DNA of 46,366 bases from Chloroflexota bacterium. Its GTDB lineage: Bacteria; Chloroflexota; Dehalococcoidia; Lucifugimonadales; UBA3495. The number at the start of each line of letters is the position of its first letter. The first letter of the stretch is position 1. Both the position numbers and the translations under genes were made by a program. Below, piece by piece: positions 1 through 6,675 of this stretch. A model generated the notes under the pieces. That model saw only the letters and a program-made list of their open reading frames with translations. It was not told the DNA's origin and searched no databases. Location of the stretch: positions 1-46,366 of the forward strand of contig VXOG01000040.1 of assembly GCA_009840165.1 (NCBI GenBank), written 5' to 3'.

Positions 1-646
1 CGGCCGCCCCCGCCTCCACCACGATCCCCGTCCCCCGGTCCCGCCCCACCGGGTGGTTCACCATGCGGTTCTCCGCCGCCAGTTCCGCGGTCTTGGATAC
101 CCGCGCCGCTCTCGTCTCAGCCTTGCGCGCCGACTTGATCCACCAGAGGATATTCTTCCTCGACGACGGCGGGAAGTTGTCGAAGCAGGCGCGGGCGGTG
201 TCGTTGTCCGCCAACGCTGCGGCCAGGTCGGGCGGGATCACCAGGTCCTCGACGTCGTCGTACACCGTCCACGCGCCGTTGGACTGCGCCGCTGCGATTA
301 CGCTGGCGCCCGCTTCGGCCATCCGGCCCTCCCGCATCAGGCGCGTGGCCTTGTCCTTGTTGACGCGCGACCACGGACTCTTCGGACTCCGGCGGGTGAA
401 GAGCCGCATGTACCGTTCGTCGTCCAGCGTGTTGACCCTGGAATCGATCCACCCGAAGCAGAGCGCCTCATCCACCGTCTCGCCGTAGGGCACGAAAGGC
501 TTGCCGGTGGCCTGCTTCCACGACACCAGCCAGATGCCGGGGGAGTTCACGTGGAACTGCTCCAGCCAGCCGCGCCATTCTTCCCGCGTCTCCACCAGCA
601 GCATGGGCCGGCCGTCGCTGGGGTGAGCGCCGATTTCTTCAATCAT
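1..646 (-). CDS. YdeI/OmpD-associated family protein (3' end off window)
   Basis: About 215 codons are open from ATG at 646 to the left window edge, so the C-terminus is cut off. The translation has the hallmarks of the YdeI/OmpD-associated family: an early REEWRGWLEQFH segment, then GIWLVSWKQATGKP, the invariant-looking EALCFGWIDSRV block and the FTRRSPKSPWSRVNK block, followed by a helical C-terminal half with FDNFPPSSRKNILWWIKSA. Family members are usually near 190-200 aa and are cytoplasmic proteins of poorly defined role; some are linked to resistance to cationic peptides. It starts 18 bp after the stop of the upstream HAD hydrolase on the same strand, so the two are probably co-transcribed. 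The long plus-strand frame over this region is a GC-rich shadow. Confidence 0.8.
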   Translation of the reverse strand, partial: MIEEIGAHPSDGRPMLLVETREEWRGWLEQFHVNSPGIWLVSWKQATGKPFVPYGETVDEALCFGWIDSRVNTLDDERYMRLFTRRSPKSPWSRVNKDKATRLMREGRMAEAGASVIAAAQSNGAWTVYDDVEDLVIPPDLAAALADNDTARACFDNFPPSSRKNILWWIKSARKAETRAARVSKTAELAAENRMVNHPVGRDRGTGIVVEAGAA

Positions 647-664
647 CAACGTGCTCCGGCGTCG

Positions 665-1357
665 TTACGCCCGAGGCATCATAGCCGCCAGCTCTGCGAG
701 ATCGGACACCACCAGGTCGGGCGTCGCGTCGGTGTGGCGGGTGCCGCCGCCCCGGTCGGGTCGGTTGACCCACACGCTGGCGATGCCCATGCGGTTGGCC
801 GGTCCGATGTCGTGGTACAGGCTCTCGCCGACGTGCAGCCACCGCTCCCTGTCGCATCCCATGCGCTCCAGGGCGGTGTTGAACCCGCGCAGGTCGGGCT
901 TGTACGCGCCCACCTGCTGCGACGTGATCACGGCGTCGAATTCAACCCCCAACGCCCGGGCCGAGCCGGCGAACAGGTCGTCGTCCACGTTGGAGATGAT
1001 CGCCAGCCGGTAGCGCGATTGCAGGGTGGTCAAGGCATCGGCGGCGTCCGGGAAAATCGGCCAGTTGGGCAGGCTGTCGGCCAGACAACCCAGCTCCGAC
1101 TCGCTGAACCCGATGCCCAGCTCGGCGCCAATCAACGCCATCACGTCGCGCAGGACGGGACGGTATTCCCGGTAGCCCTGCGCCGTCTGCGCCCGCGGCT
1201 CCGCGTCGGCGAACAAGGCCAGGATCTCCGCCGGAGTCCTGGATACGCCGTGCGGCGCCAGCGTCGCCGCAACCGCCGTGGAGATGCCGGTCTCCCAGTC
1301 CACCAGCGTCCCGTAGCAGTCGAAGCTCAGCCATTCGTAGCGGTCAAAATCAAGCAT
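665..1357 (-). CDS. HAD-superfamily hydrolase, haloacid dehalogenase type II-like
   Basis: A 230-aa cytoplasmic protein with all HAD motifs. Motif I is SFDCYGTLVDWE with the predicted nucleophile Asp13, motif II is the Ser of IISNVDDD, motif III is the Lys of GAYKPDL, and motif IV is the HVGESLYHDIGPANRMG acidic loop. The DCYGTLVDWE form of motif I and the length are typical of L-2-haloacid dehalogenase-like members, which hydrolyse the C-X bond of 2-haloacids through an Asp-ester intermediate. Many relatives are phosphatases, so the substrate is not certain. The gene is followed by the YdeI-like gene and is divergent from the NHL-repeat gene across a repeat-containing spacer. Confidence 0.85.
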   Translation of the reverse strand: MLDFDRYEWLSFDCYGTLVDWETGISTAVAATLAPHGVSRTPAEILALFADAEPRAQTAQGYREYRPVLRDVMALIGAELGIGFSESELGCLADSLPNWPIFPDAADALTTLQSRYRLAIISNVDDDLFAGSARALGVEFDAVITSQQVGAYKPDLRGFNTALERMGCDRERWLHVGESLYHDIGPANRMGIASVWVNRPDRGGGTRHTDATPDLVVSDLAELAAMMPRA

Positions 1358-1571
1358 ATCTTTTACTCACACGCGCCCACTTTTGGAAGTATATTTTACA
1401 TGGATATACAGGATGGACAGGATAGAATAGTCGGAATCGAGATTTTCAAGATTCAAGGATTATCAGGATTGTTGCCATCTTGACTGCGGTTGACCCAATC
1501 CTGTGAATCCTCAAATCCCGCGAATCCTGATTCAGACGATTACCTCGGTCAACAGTTGAGGAGGCAGCGAA
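1358..1571. repeat. Divergent intergenic region with dispersed repeat F (AATCCTG/CAGGATT type)
   Basis: The spacer between the HAD gene and the NHL gene holds a degenerate repeat. It contains a TACATGGATATACAGGATGG segment followed by short alternating CAAGATT, AAGGATT and CAGGATT words, then the reverse set AATCCTGTGAATCCTC and GCGAATCCTGATTC. Together these can fold as an imperfect hairpin. The same words recur at 7885-7905, 14290-14309 and 37381-37490. A clear Shine-Dalgarno (GAGGAGGC) precedes the NHL gene at its right end. No promoter is recognised with confidence. Confidence 0.6.
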
Positions 1572-2408
1572 ATGACGATTACCGTCGGGATGGGCGACTA
1601 CGTGTATGAATACCAACCGGAATGGCCGCGGCTGCCGGTGGGCCAGGGATTCCGTGGCATCAGCGGCGTTGCCGTCGATAGCCGCGACCGGGTGTACGTG
1701 TTCCAGCGGCAGGGCCCGCCGGTGCTGGTGTTCGACCCCGACGGCAACCCGCTGGCCGCCTGGGAGCGGCGGGACGGCGTACCCGCCGACGCTCACCACA
1801 TCCACGTCGGCCCCGACGACTCCGTGTACCTGGTGGACCGCGACGCCCACCAGATCCTGAAGTACGCATCCACCGGCGCGTTGCTTTCCACCATCGGTAC
1901 GCGGGATCGAGCCGCGTTGCAGGCGCCCTTCAACCATCCGGCCGACATCTGCGTCGCGCCGTCGGGCGACCTCTACGTGGCCGATGGCTACGGCAACTCC
2001 AGCGTGCATCGGTTCGCGCCCGATGGCACGTTCATCGCGTCCTTCGGCAGTCCCGGCCGCGGACCGGGCGAGTTCATCGTGCCCCACAGCATCCGCGTGT
2101 CCGCCGACGGACGTGTCTATGTGGCCGACCGCGAGAACAACCGCGTGCAGGTGTTCACGTCCGACGGGCAATTTCTGGACCAGTGGACCGACTTCAAGTG
2201 TCCCATGGGAATCCACATCGACGCCGACCAGACAGTGTACGTAACCGACCAGGTGCCGCGCCTCAGCATCCTGAACCTGGACGGCGAGCTCCTGGCCCGG
2301 GGCCGCACCTTCGAGTACGCCCACCAGGTGTACACCGACTCGCAGGGCAACATCTACGGCGCCGACACGTCCAACCAGCGAGTGCAGAAACTCGTGCGAG
2401 TACGATGA
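1572..2408 (+). CDS. NHL-repeat six-bladed beta-propeller protein
   Basis: A 278-aa protein made almost wholly of NHL repeats: FRGISGVAVDSRDRVYVFQR, AHHIHVGPDDSVYLVDR, FNHPADICVAPSGDLYVADG, FIVPHSIRVSADGRVYVADR, then CPMGIHIDADQTVYVTDQ and YAHQVYTDSQGNIYGADT. Each block has the usual V.D..G.vYVaD pattern, giving about six blades. NHL propellers bind ligands or peptides or act as lyases such as peptidylglycine amidating lyase. No catalytic assignment is possible here and no signal peptide is seen. The start is supported by GAGGAGGC nine bases upstream. Its TGA overlaps the ATG of the following LivK-type gene (ATGA), so the two are translationally coupled; the propeller may act with that ligand-binding protein. 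Confidence 0.85.
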   Translation: MTITVGMGDYVYEYQPEWPRLPVGQGFRGISGVAVDSRDRVYVFQRQGPPVLVFDPDGNPLAAWERRDGVPADAHHIHVGPDDSVYLVDRDAHQILKYASTGALLSTIGTRDRAALQAPFNHPADICVAPSGDLYVADGYGNSSVHRFAPDGTFIASFGSPGRGPGEFIVPHSIRVSADGRVYVADRENNRVQVFTSDGQFLDQWTDFKCPMGIHIDADQTVYVTDQVPRLSILNLDGELLARGRTFEYAHQVYTDSQGNIYGADTSNQRVQKLVRVR

Positions 2409-3577
2409 GCAACATAATCGGCGCGGTGTTGCTGGTTGCCGTCGTGGGGATAGCTTGCCTTGGCGCCCAGGCCGCCGCCACATCCCCGGGCGTCACCGAC
2501 GACCAAATCCTGTTCGGGCAGTCGGCGGTCTTCAGCGGCCCCTCCCAGGATTTGGGCCGGGAGATGCGCCTGGGCATCAAGGTCGCGTTCTATGAGGCCA
2601 ACCAGGCGGGCGGCGTGCACGGTCGGAAGTTGCAACTCAAGACTTTGGACGATTCCTACGAAACCGACTATGCGTTTCACGCCACCAAGTGGCTCATTGA
2701 GAAAGCGCAGGTATTCGCCCTGATCGGAGCAGTGGGCACGCCCACGTCCCGCGTCTCATCACCCCTGGCCCACGATGCCGGCGTACCCTTCCTGGCTCCC
2801 TTTACCGGCGCAGAATTTCTGCGCGACCCGGCGCTGGACAACGTCGTCAATCTCCGCGCCTCGTATTACCAGGAAACGGAGGCGATGATTGCCCGTCTGA
2901 CCGAAGACTTGGGAGTAACCAGGGTAGGCGTGTTCTACCAGGACGATTCCTTCGGCACGAACGGACTCGAAGGCGTGCGGCGGGCGCTGGAACGCCGCGA
3001 ATTGGAACCGGTCGGGTCATGGCACTACCAGCGGAATTCCGGCGCAGTGAGACAGGCAGTGTCCAGCATCGTTGCAGCCAACCCCGAAGCGGTCGTCATG
3101 ATTGGCGCCCAGGATCCGGTCGCTACGGCGATAGAATTGGCGCGTCAAGACATAGACCCGGTGATCATGACGGTATCCTTCGTGGGTGGCGCTGCCCTGG
3201 CCAAGGCGTTGGGAGAGGATGGACATGGCGTGTACATTACCCAGGTGGTGCCTTTCCCCAGGGACGCCGGCATCCCGGTGGTCGCCAGGTATCAAGCGGC
3301 CCTGTCGGCCTACGACCCGCAGGCGGAACCGGGGTTCGTTTCCCTGGAAGGATATCTGGCCGGTCGTCTCGCCATATACGGCCTCGAGACCTGTGGCCGC
3401 GAGCTCAGCCGCGAATGTTTCATCGAGGCCCTGCACACCTCAGAAGTCATCGACCTCGGCGGCTTTCGCCTCAAATACGGCCGCGGCGACAACCAGGGCT
3501 CGGACGAGGTATTCCTGACCGTCATCGGCGAAGACGGGGAGTACCGGCAGGTGGATGTGCTGGGTGAAGCGAACTGA
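2405..3577 (+). CDS. Periplasmic ligand-binding protein, LivK/branched-chain amino acid type
   Basis: A 390-aa secreted protein starting at the ATG that overlaps the NHL stop codon; a longer open frame upstream is only an extension. Residues 1-24 are a hydrophobic export signal ending AQAAA; a Cys at 18 could make it a lipoprotein, but the lipobox is poor. The mature part has the Peripla_BP_6 layout: DDQILFGQSAVFSGP near the N-terminus, GIKVAFYEANQAGGVHGRK, ALIGAVGTPT and the inter-lobe block RVGVFYQDDSFGTNGLEGV. Such proteins capture amino acids or small organic acids for an ABC importer. No LivH, LivM, LivG or LivF gene is adjacent, so the permease must lie elsewhere or the protein acts as a sensor with the NHL propeller. 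Confidence 0.88.
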   Translation: MSNIIGAVLLVAVVGIACLGAQAAATSPGVTDDQILFGQSAVFSGPSQDLGREMRLGIKVAFYEANQAGGVHGRKLQLKTLDDSYETDYAFHATKWLIEKAQVFALIGAVGTPTSRVSSPLAHDAGVPFLAPFTGAEFLRDPALDNVVNLRASYYQETEAMIARLTEDLGVTRVGVFYQDDSFGTNGLEGVRRALERRELEPVGSWHYQRNSGAVRQAVSSIVAANPEAVVMIGAQDPVATAIELARQDIDPVIMTVSFVGGAALAKALGEDGHGVYITQVVPFPRDAGIPVVARYQAALSAYDPQAEPGFVSLEGYLAGRLAIYGLETCGRELSRECFIEALHTSEVIDLGGFRLKYGRGDNQGSDEVFLTVIGEDGEYRQVDVLGEAN

Positions 3578-3636
3578 ATGATGGTACATTTCACCTGGAG
3601 CACCGTCGAAGTTGCCGAGCTCTAGGGCGGGTGTGC

Positions 3637-3642
3637 TACACT
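3637..3642 (+). promoter_or_regulatory. Possible extended -10 box of a leaderless transcript
   Basis: TGCTACACT is an extended -10 type sequence. It ends seven bases before the ATG at 3649, which would place the start of transcription at or next to the A of the ATG. No Shine-Dalgarno is visible in between. This is inference from spacing only. Confidence 0.3.
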
Positions 3643-3648
3643 GGCGCT

Positions 3649-3825
3649 ATGGACCCGCAGACTATCGCAATCGTTAGCGTCGGCGTTCTGCTTGGCTTGG
3701 TCGTTCCCATCGGCCTGGCACTGGTGCGCCGCGTTGACCGACTCACCCAGGTGGTGACCGCGCTGGCGAACCATCACCATGAAGCCGAGGGAGCGCCGCC
3801 CACGTTCACCGTGCCGGCGGACTGA
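3649..3825 (+). CDS. Single-pass membrane microprotein, copy 1
   Basis: A 58-aa protein starting MDPQTIAIVSVGV, with one N-terminal transmembrane helix (about residues 5-27), then RRVDRLTQVVTALANH, a His/Glu stretch and the C-terminal tail GAPPTFTVPAD. I chose ATG 3649 over the upstream GTG at 3631 because a close paralogue at 22291 begins at the same place (MDPETIAI) and shares RRVDRLTQVVTALANH and the GAPTFT.PAD tail. Conservation at both ends of two unlinked copies argues that this is a real gene although its function is unknown. It points toward the PaREP1-like gene at 4004. Confidence 0.65.
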   Translation: MDPQTIAIVSVGVLLGLVVPIGLALVRRVDRLTQVVTALANHHHEAEGAPPTFTVPAD

Positions 3826-3984
3826 TGAGAGAGATTGCCGCACTGCTTGCAACGGTAGCGCTGCGTCCCCGACTGCCGACCGTTCTCTACAATCTTGGTG
3901 TTGCCGCACCGTCCCTGCGATGGCCAGGTTGTCACCCGTCCAGACCGTGTTGCCGGCAAAGTTGGGTGTGGTTACAGTGGTCAT
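3774..3984 (-). pseudogene. Gene debris: methyltransferase-like N-terminus joined to an InsA-like zinc ribbon
   Basis: Reading leftward from ATG at 3984, the frame gives PNFAGNTVWTGDNLA, which resembles the first residues of site-specific DNA methyltransferases that begin with an NTIWTGDNLDIL-type segment, and then loses the family. After a frame change the same strand encodes CGNTKIVENGRQSGTQRYRC followed by KQCG, a CxxC zinc ribbon of the kind found at the N-terminus of IS1 InsA-like transposases. Neither continues into a catalytic domain. I read this as two truncated gene starts fused by deletion or insertion. The zinc ribbon identity is fairly clear; the methyltransferase identity is tentative. 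Confidence 0.45.
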
Positions 3985-4003
3985 CGTGTTCGCAGTATGA
4001 TGT

Positions 4004-4363
4004 CTATTCCGCAGCAAACAGCGGTTCCAGCTTATCCAGGAACCGCTCCACATCGTCCAGGTCGTTGCTCACGTTCTCGGCATTGTTCCAGTTCTCGTAA
4101 AAGTTGATGTGCAGGGCGTTGGCTACACCGAACAGTCGCCGGATCTCGTGGTCGCGGGTTTCGGAGACCAGGTATGAGATCACGTCATACAATGCGGCAT
4201 GGCTCCGGTGCGGCCACCCGCGCTGCTCCGCCAACGCCTTGACCATCTGCGCCGCCGCTCCCCAACCCTTTTCCGATGCCTGGCGGACATCGCCGGCATC
4301 CAGTTCCGTCCGGCCTTGCGCCAGCAGTTGCCGGCTGGCCGTGTGGTATGTGTGCGCTACCAT
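4004..4363 (-). CDS. PaREP1-like/HEPN-type helical protein, copy 1
   Basis: A 119-aa helical protein with the PaREP1-like block AGDVRQASEKGWGAAAQMVK, then RGWPHRSHAAL and a C-terminal FYENW....LDDVERFLDKLEPL segment. Two paralogues lie at 14354 and 14709. All three conserve R-G-W-x-H-R-x-H, which fits the Rx4-6H pattern of HEPN ribonucleases, though by eye it could equally be structural. PaREP1 proteins are small, mostly archaeal proteins of unknown function related to HEPN domains. Upstream, GGAGGCGGAG lies close to the ATG, and a TGGTAGGAT extended -10-like sequence sits about 25 bp away. It converges on the membrane microprotein at 3649. RNase or toxin activity is only inference. Confidence 0.75.
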   Translation of the reverse strand: MVAHTYHTASRQLLAQGRTELDAGDVRQASEKGWGAAAQMVKALAEQRGWPHRSHAALYDVISYLVSETRDHEIRRLFGVANALHINFYENWNNAENVSNDLDDVERFLDKLEPLFAAE

Positions 4364-4388
4364 AGTTAGCTCCGCCTCCGCTCATCAC

Positions 4389-4397
4389 ATCCTACCA
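4389..4397 (-). promoter_or_regulatory. Putative extended -10 (TGGTAGGAT) of PaREP1-like copy 1
   Basis: On the minus strand TGGTAGGAT fits TGnTAnnAT and lies 25 bp before the ATG at 4363. The gene at 14354 has TGCTACCAT at the same distance from its start, which supports both. Confidence 0.35.
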
Positions 4398-4424
4398 CGC
4401 AGCAAGACGTACCTGGATTCGAGA

Positions 4425-4475
4425 TCGAAGCCCGCCCCGTACTCGATACGGGTCCGGAATGACAGGAATGACTGA
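4425..4475. repeat. Dispersed repeat E (CCCCGTACTTGATACGGG type)
   Basis: A copy of a short palindromic repeat with a CCCGTACTCGATACGGG core and a flanking GGAATGACAGGAATGAC. Related copies are at 15531-15605, 33440-33475 and 38104-38153, all intergenic. Confidence 0.6.
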
Positions 4476-4513
4476 AAAGCCCGACGGGAGTAATTGAAAA
4501 GCGCTGTCTCACG

Positions 4514-5827
4514 CTAATCGGCGGGGCCGAGATTGGCGGGGCGCAGGTTGGCCGGCAGGTGGCTTTCCCAGTCGGGTATTTGCCTCACCCTAGGTGAGGG
4601 CAGCAGCCAGGACTGGATGAGGGCCAGCGTGCTGAACCCCAGGGACAAGAGCAGCGGCGCGACGTAGGTTCCCGTGAAGTCCCACAGCAGCCCGCCGGCC
4701 ACCGGCGCCAGCCCCATGCCCAGGCCGCTGCCCAGGCTCTGCCAACCGTAAAGGCTACCCTGGGGAACGTTTCCGTAATACTGGCGATTGGCGATGGGGA
4801 ACGTGGGCACCTCGGTGCTCTGGCCGATGCCGAAAAGGACCGCGAACAGGTAATACGCCCAGACGTCATTGAAAAAGAGAATCAGCAGCAGCGGGAAGAC
4901 TTGCAGCGCCATGCCCACCACCCAGACGATCCGGCAACCCAGGCGCTCCGCCACCACCGGCACGGCGGCGCGGGCGACTACTCCGACGACCTGCTGGGCG
5001 GCCAGCACGCCGGTGGCCGCGCCCAGGGACAGGCCCCGGTCCACGGCGATGGCCACTATCAGCACGTTGATGATCTGGTGTCCCATGCAGCCCCAGTAGT
5101 GGATACCGATGAGGTTCCAGAAGGTGGCCGTGCGCTTGGCCTGCTGGATGAATACCTTTGCCCTGATCTTTGCGGTCTCGTCCCTCCCTGGTCTTTGGGT
5201 CGGTTCGACTCCAACATCGCCGAAGGGACGCAGGCCGATGTCGGCGGGGCTGTTGTAGAAGAACTTGACCAGCACCAGCAGCAGCGCTCCGCCCGCCATG
5301 CCCGGAAGCCAGAAAATCCACTGGATGCCCAACTGACTGAAGGCCGCGCCAATCAGGAACAGGAACGCGACCACGCCGATGCCCTGGAACGACCAGACGA
5401 CTCCCATCGCAGCGCCCAGGTGTCGCCTGAACCACAGGGTGATGCCGGACACCGGCAGCACGGTGAAAATGGTTGAGGAGATGCCCAGGATGACGCCGAA
5501 GTAGAGGTAGAACTGCCACAGGCTGCCCATTGTGCCGGTCAGCAACATGCCGATGATGAACAGCACGGACCCGACCAGCAGGAACCAGCGAACTCCGTAA
5601 CGGTCGCCAAGCCAGCCAACGTAGGGGCTCGCCAGCCCGAAGATTATCCACTGGAGGCTGAACGCTAGACTGATCGCGCCGTAGCTCCAACCAAATCCGG
5701 CGGCGGGGTCGCTCAGGTGCGGCACCAGGGCGGCAGCCGCGAACCGCACCGAAGATGTGATGAACCCCATGCTCGCAGCGATGGCCACGATGACCCAGGC
5801 GTAATGGACTCGGCCCCTAAAGAACAT
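4514..5827 (-). CDS. MFS transporter, OFA/monocarboxylate type
   Basis: A 437-aa integral membrane protein with about 12 predicted helices. The N-terminus YAWVIVAIAASMGF is the typical opening of the OFA (oxalate:formate antiporter-like) and monocarboxylate MFS families. The loop 2-3 signature GWLGDRYGVRW matches the MFS motif A region, and a cytoplasmic central loop of about 40 residues containing DIGLRPFGD separates the two six-helix halves. The likely role is uptake or exchange of an organic acid; the substrate cannot be named. Two other carriers with the same YYGW-type opening lie at 33661 and 35996. It is transcribed away from the tRNA gene and stands alone. Confidence 0.85.
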   Translation of the reverse strand: MFFRGRVHYAWVIVAIAASMGFITSSVRFAAAALVPHLSDPAAGFGWSYGAISLAFSLQWIIFGLASPYVGWLGDRYGVRWFLLVGSVLFIIGMLLTGTMGSLWQFYLYFGVILGISSTIFTVLPVSGITLWFRRHLGAAMGVVWSFQGIGVVAFLFLIGAAFSQLGIQWIFWLPGMAGGALLLVLVKFFYNSPADIGLRPFGDVGVEPTQRPGRDETAKIRAKVFIQQAKRTATFWNLIGIHYWGCMGHQIINVLIVAIAVDRGLSLGAATGVLAAQQVVGVVARAAVPVVAERLGCRIVWVVGMALQVFPLLLILFFNDVWAYYLFAVLFGIGQSTEVPTFPIANRQYYGNVPQGSLYGWQSLGSGLGMGLAPVAGGLLWDFTGTYVAPLLLSLGFSTLALIQSWLLPSPRVRQIPDWESHLPANLRPANLGPAD

Positions 5828-5892
5828 GGCAACTCGAAATCAGGGTGGGTGTGGCGCCAGGGTTTGAGGCCGCGAAAACAGGGGTTAAGAAA

Positions 5893-5967
5893 TGGAGCGG
5901 GCGATGGGATTCGAACCCACGACTTTTTGCTTGGGAAGCAAACACTCTACCACTGAGTTACGCCCGC
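5893..5967 (-). tRNA. tRNA-Gly (anticodon CCC)
   Basis: The minus strand folds as a full tRNA: a seven-base acceptor stem GCGGGCG/CGCCCGC, D arm with ACTC and AGTGGTA, a TTTGC/GCAAA anticodon stem with loop TTCCCAA (anticodon CCC, reading GGG), and a T arm GTGGG-TTCGAAT-CCCAT. A 3' CCA is encoded in the DNA. The short plus-strand frames over it (GIRTHDFLLGKQT and similar) are the familiar spurious translations of this tRNA. Confidence 0.97.
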
Positions 5968-6072
5968 TCGGGTGAGCAATGGCCAAAGCACTGTAGCCCG
6001 TCCATCCATACGCCAGTCTGCCACAGCGCGACGGCTAGGGCAAGTCCCACCGCGACTCCGGCTCAACGGTAA

Positions 6073-6675
6073 CTATCGAACCGTCCGCAAATGGTCGAGC
6101 AGATCTTTGGCATGGCGGCACTTCTTCGCTACTTTGCAAGCGTCCACTTGCCCCAAAATCTCAAAGGACACTGCGCCTTTTGCGTACTGCTGTCCACAGT
6201 TCTCACTGGCGGTTCTCAAGTACGACTCCAGCCTATTTTGGGGAATTTGTTCAGGGTCGTTTTGCGCCGGCAATCGGTTTTCGTTGAACCCACGGCCAAA
6301 ATATTCGCGCAGTGCGCCCCGATCCGCCAGAAGCCATGCCTCCATGGCCTGCGCCATCAGATAAGCTTGATTATCGTCGGCCCCGGCCGGCTGACGCCAC
6401 CCGTCGTTGTCTCGCAGATACTCCCACGTGGATTGGTCCTCCTCGACCGGCCCCTCGCTGTCCACCAGCAGGATGGGCAGTTCGTCGTCTCCGGCCTCTC
6501 TAACCGCTACTGAGAAGCGTCGAAAAGCATTCGCCCTATCTCCGCACCGCACTACTGCTGGCAGGCGGCCGGCTAGTCCTGCCGACGTGAAAAAGTCTCG
6601 CCACGCGGTACGAAAAATCTGGTCCAACTTAGCGCTGTCTCCACCACCTTCTATGTAGATGCTAACCCTTACCAC
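6073..6675 (-). CDS. DUF4276-type TOPRIM-like protein, partner of an OLD-like ATPase
   Basis: About 200 aa. Near the N-terminus it has VRVSIYIEGGGDSAKL, where the Glu followed by GGGDS is the TOPRIM-like acidic motif of the DUF4276 family. It continues with VVRCGDRANAF and LPILLVDSEGPV (second acidic motif), NQAYLMAQAMEAWLLADR, and a basic C-terminus. I prefer the GTG at 6675, preceded by GGGGGGAA and overlapping the ATPase stop; an in-frame ATG at 6705 would add ten residues encoded inside the ATPase gene. TOPRIM-like proteins paired with SMC/OLD-like ATPases are a known anti-phage layout (compare PARIS and AbiL-like systems), in which the ATPase restrains or delivers a nuclease. Defence function here is inferred from family and pairing. 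Confidence 0.8.
   Translation of the reverse strand: MVRVSIYIEGGGDSAKLDQIFRTAWRDFFTSAGLAGRLPAVVRCGDRANAFRRFSVAVREAGDDELPILLVDSEGPVEEDQSTWEYLRDNDGWRQPAGADDNQAYLMAQAMEAWLLADRGALREYFGRGFNENRLPAQNDPEQIPQNRLESYLRTASENCGQQYAKGAVSFEILGQVDACKVAKKCRHAKDLLDHLRTVR

Noticed and set aside
53..1483. A 476-codon plus-strand frame over the YdeI-like and HAD genes
   Set aside because: No family features; it is the opposite-strand shadow of two genes with clear motifs in GC-rich DNA.
5717..6072. Short plus-strand frames with GIRTHDFLLGKQT and SNPRLFAWEAN-like peptides
   Set aside because: These are the well-known spurious translations of a tRNA-Gly gene on the opposite strand.
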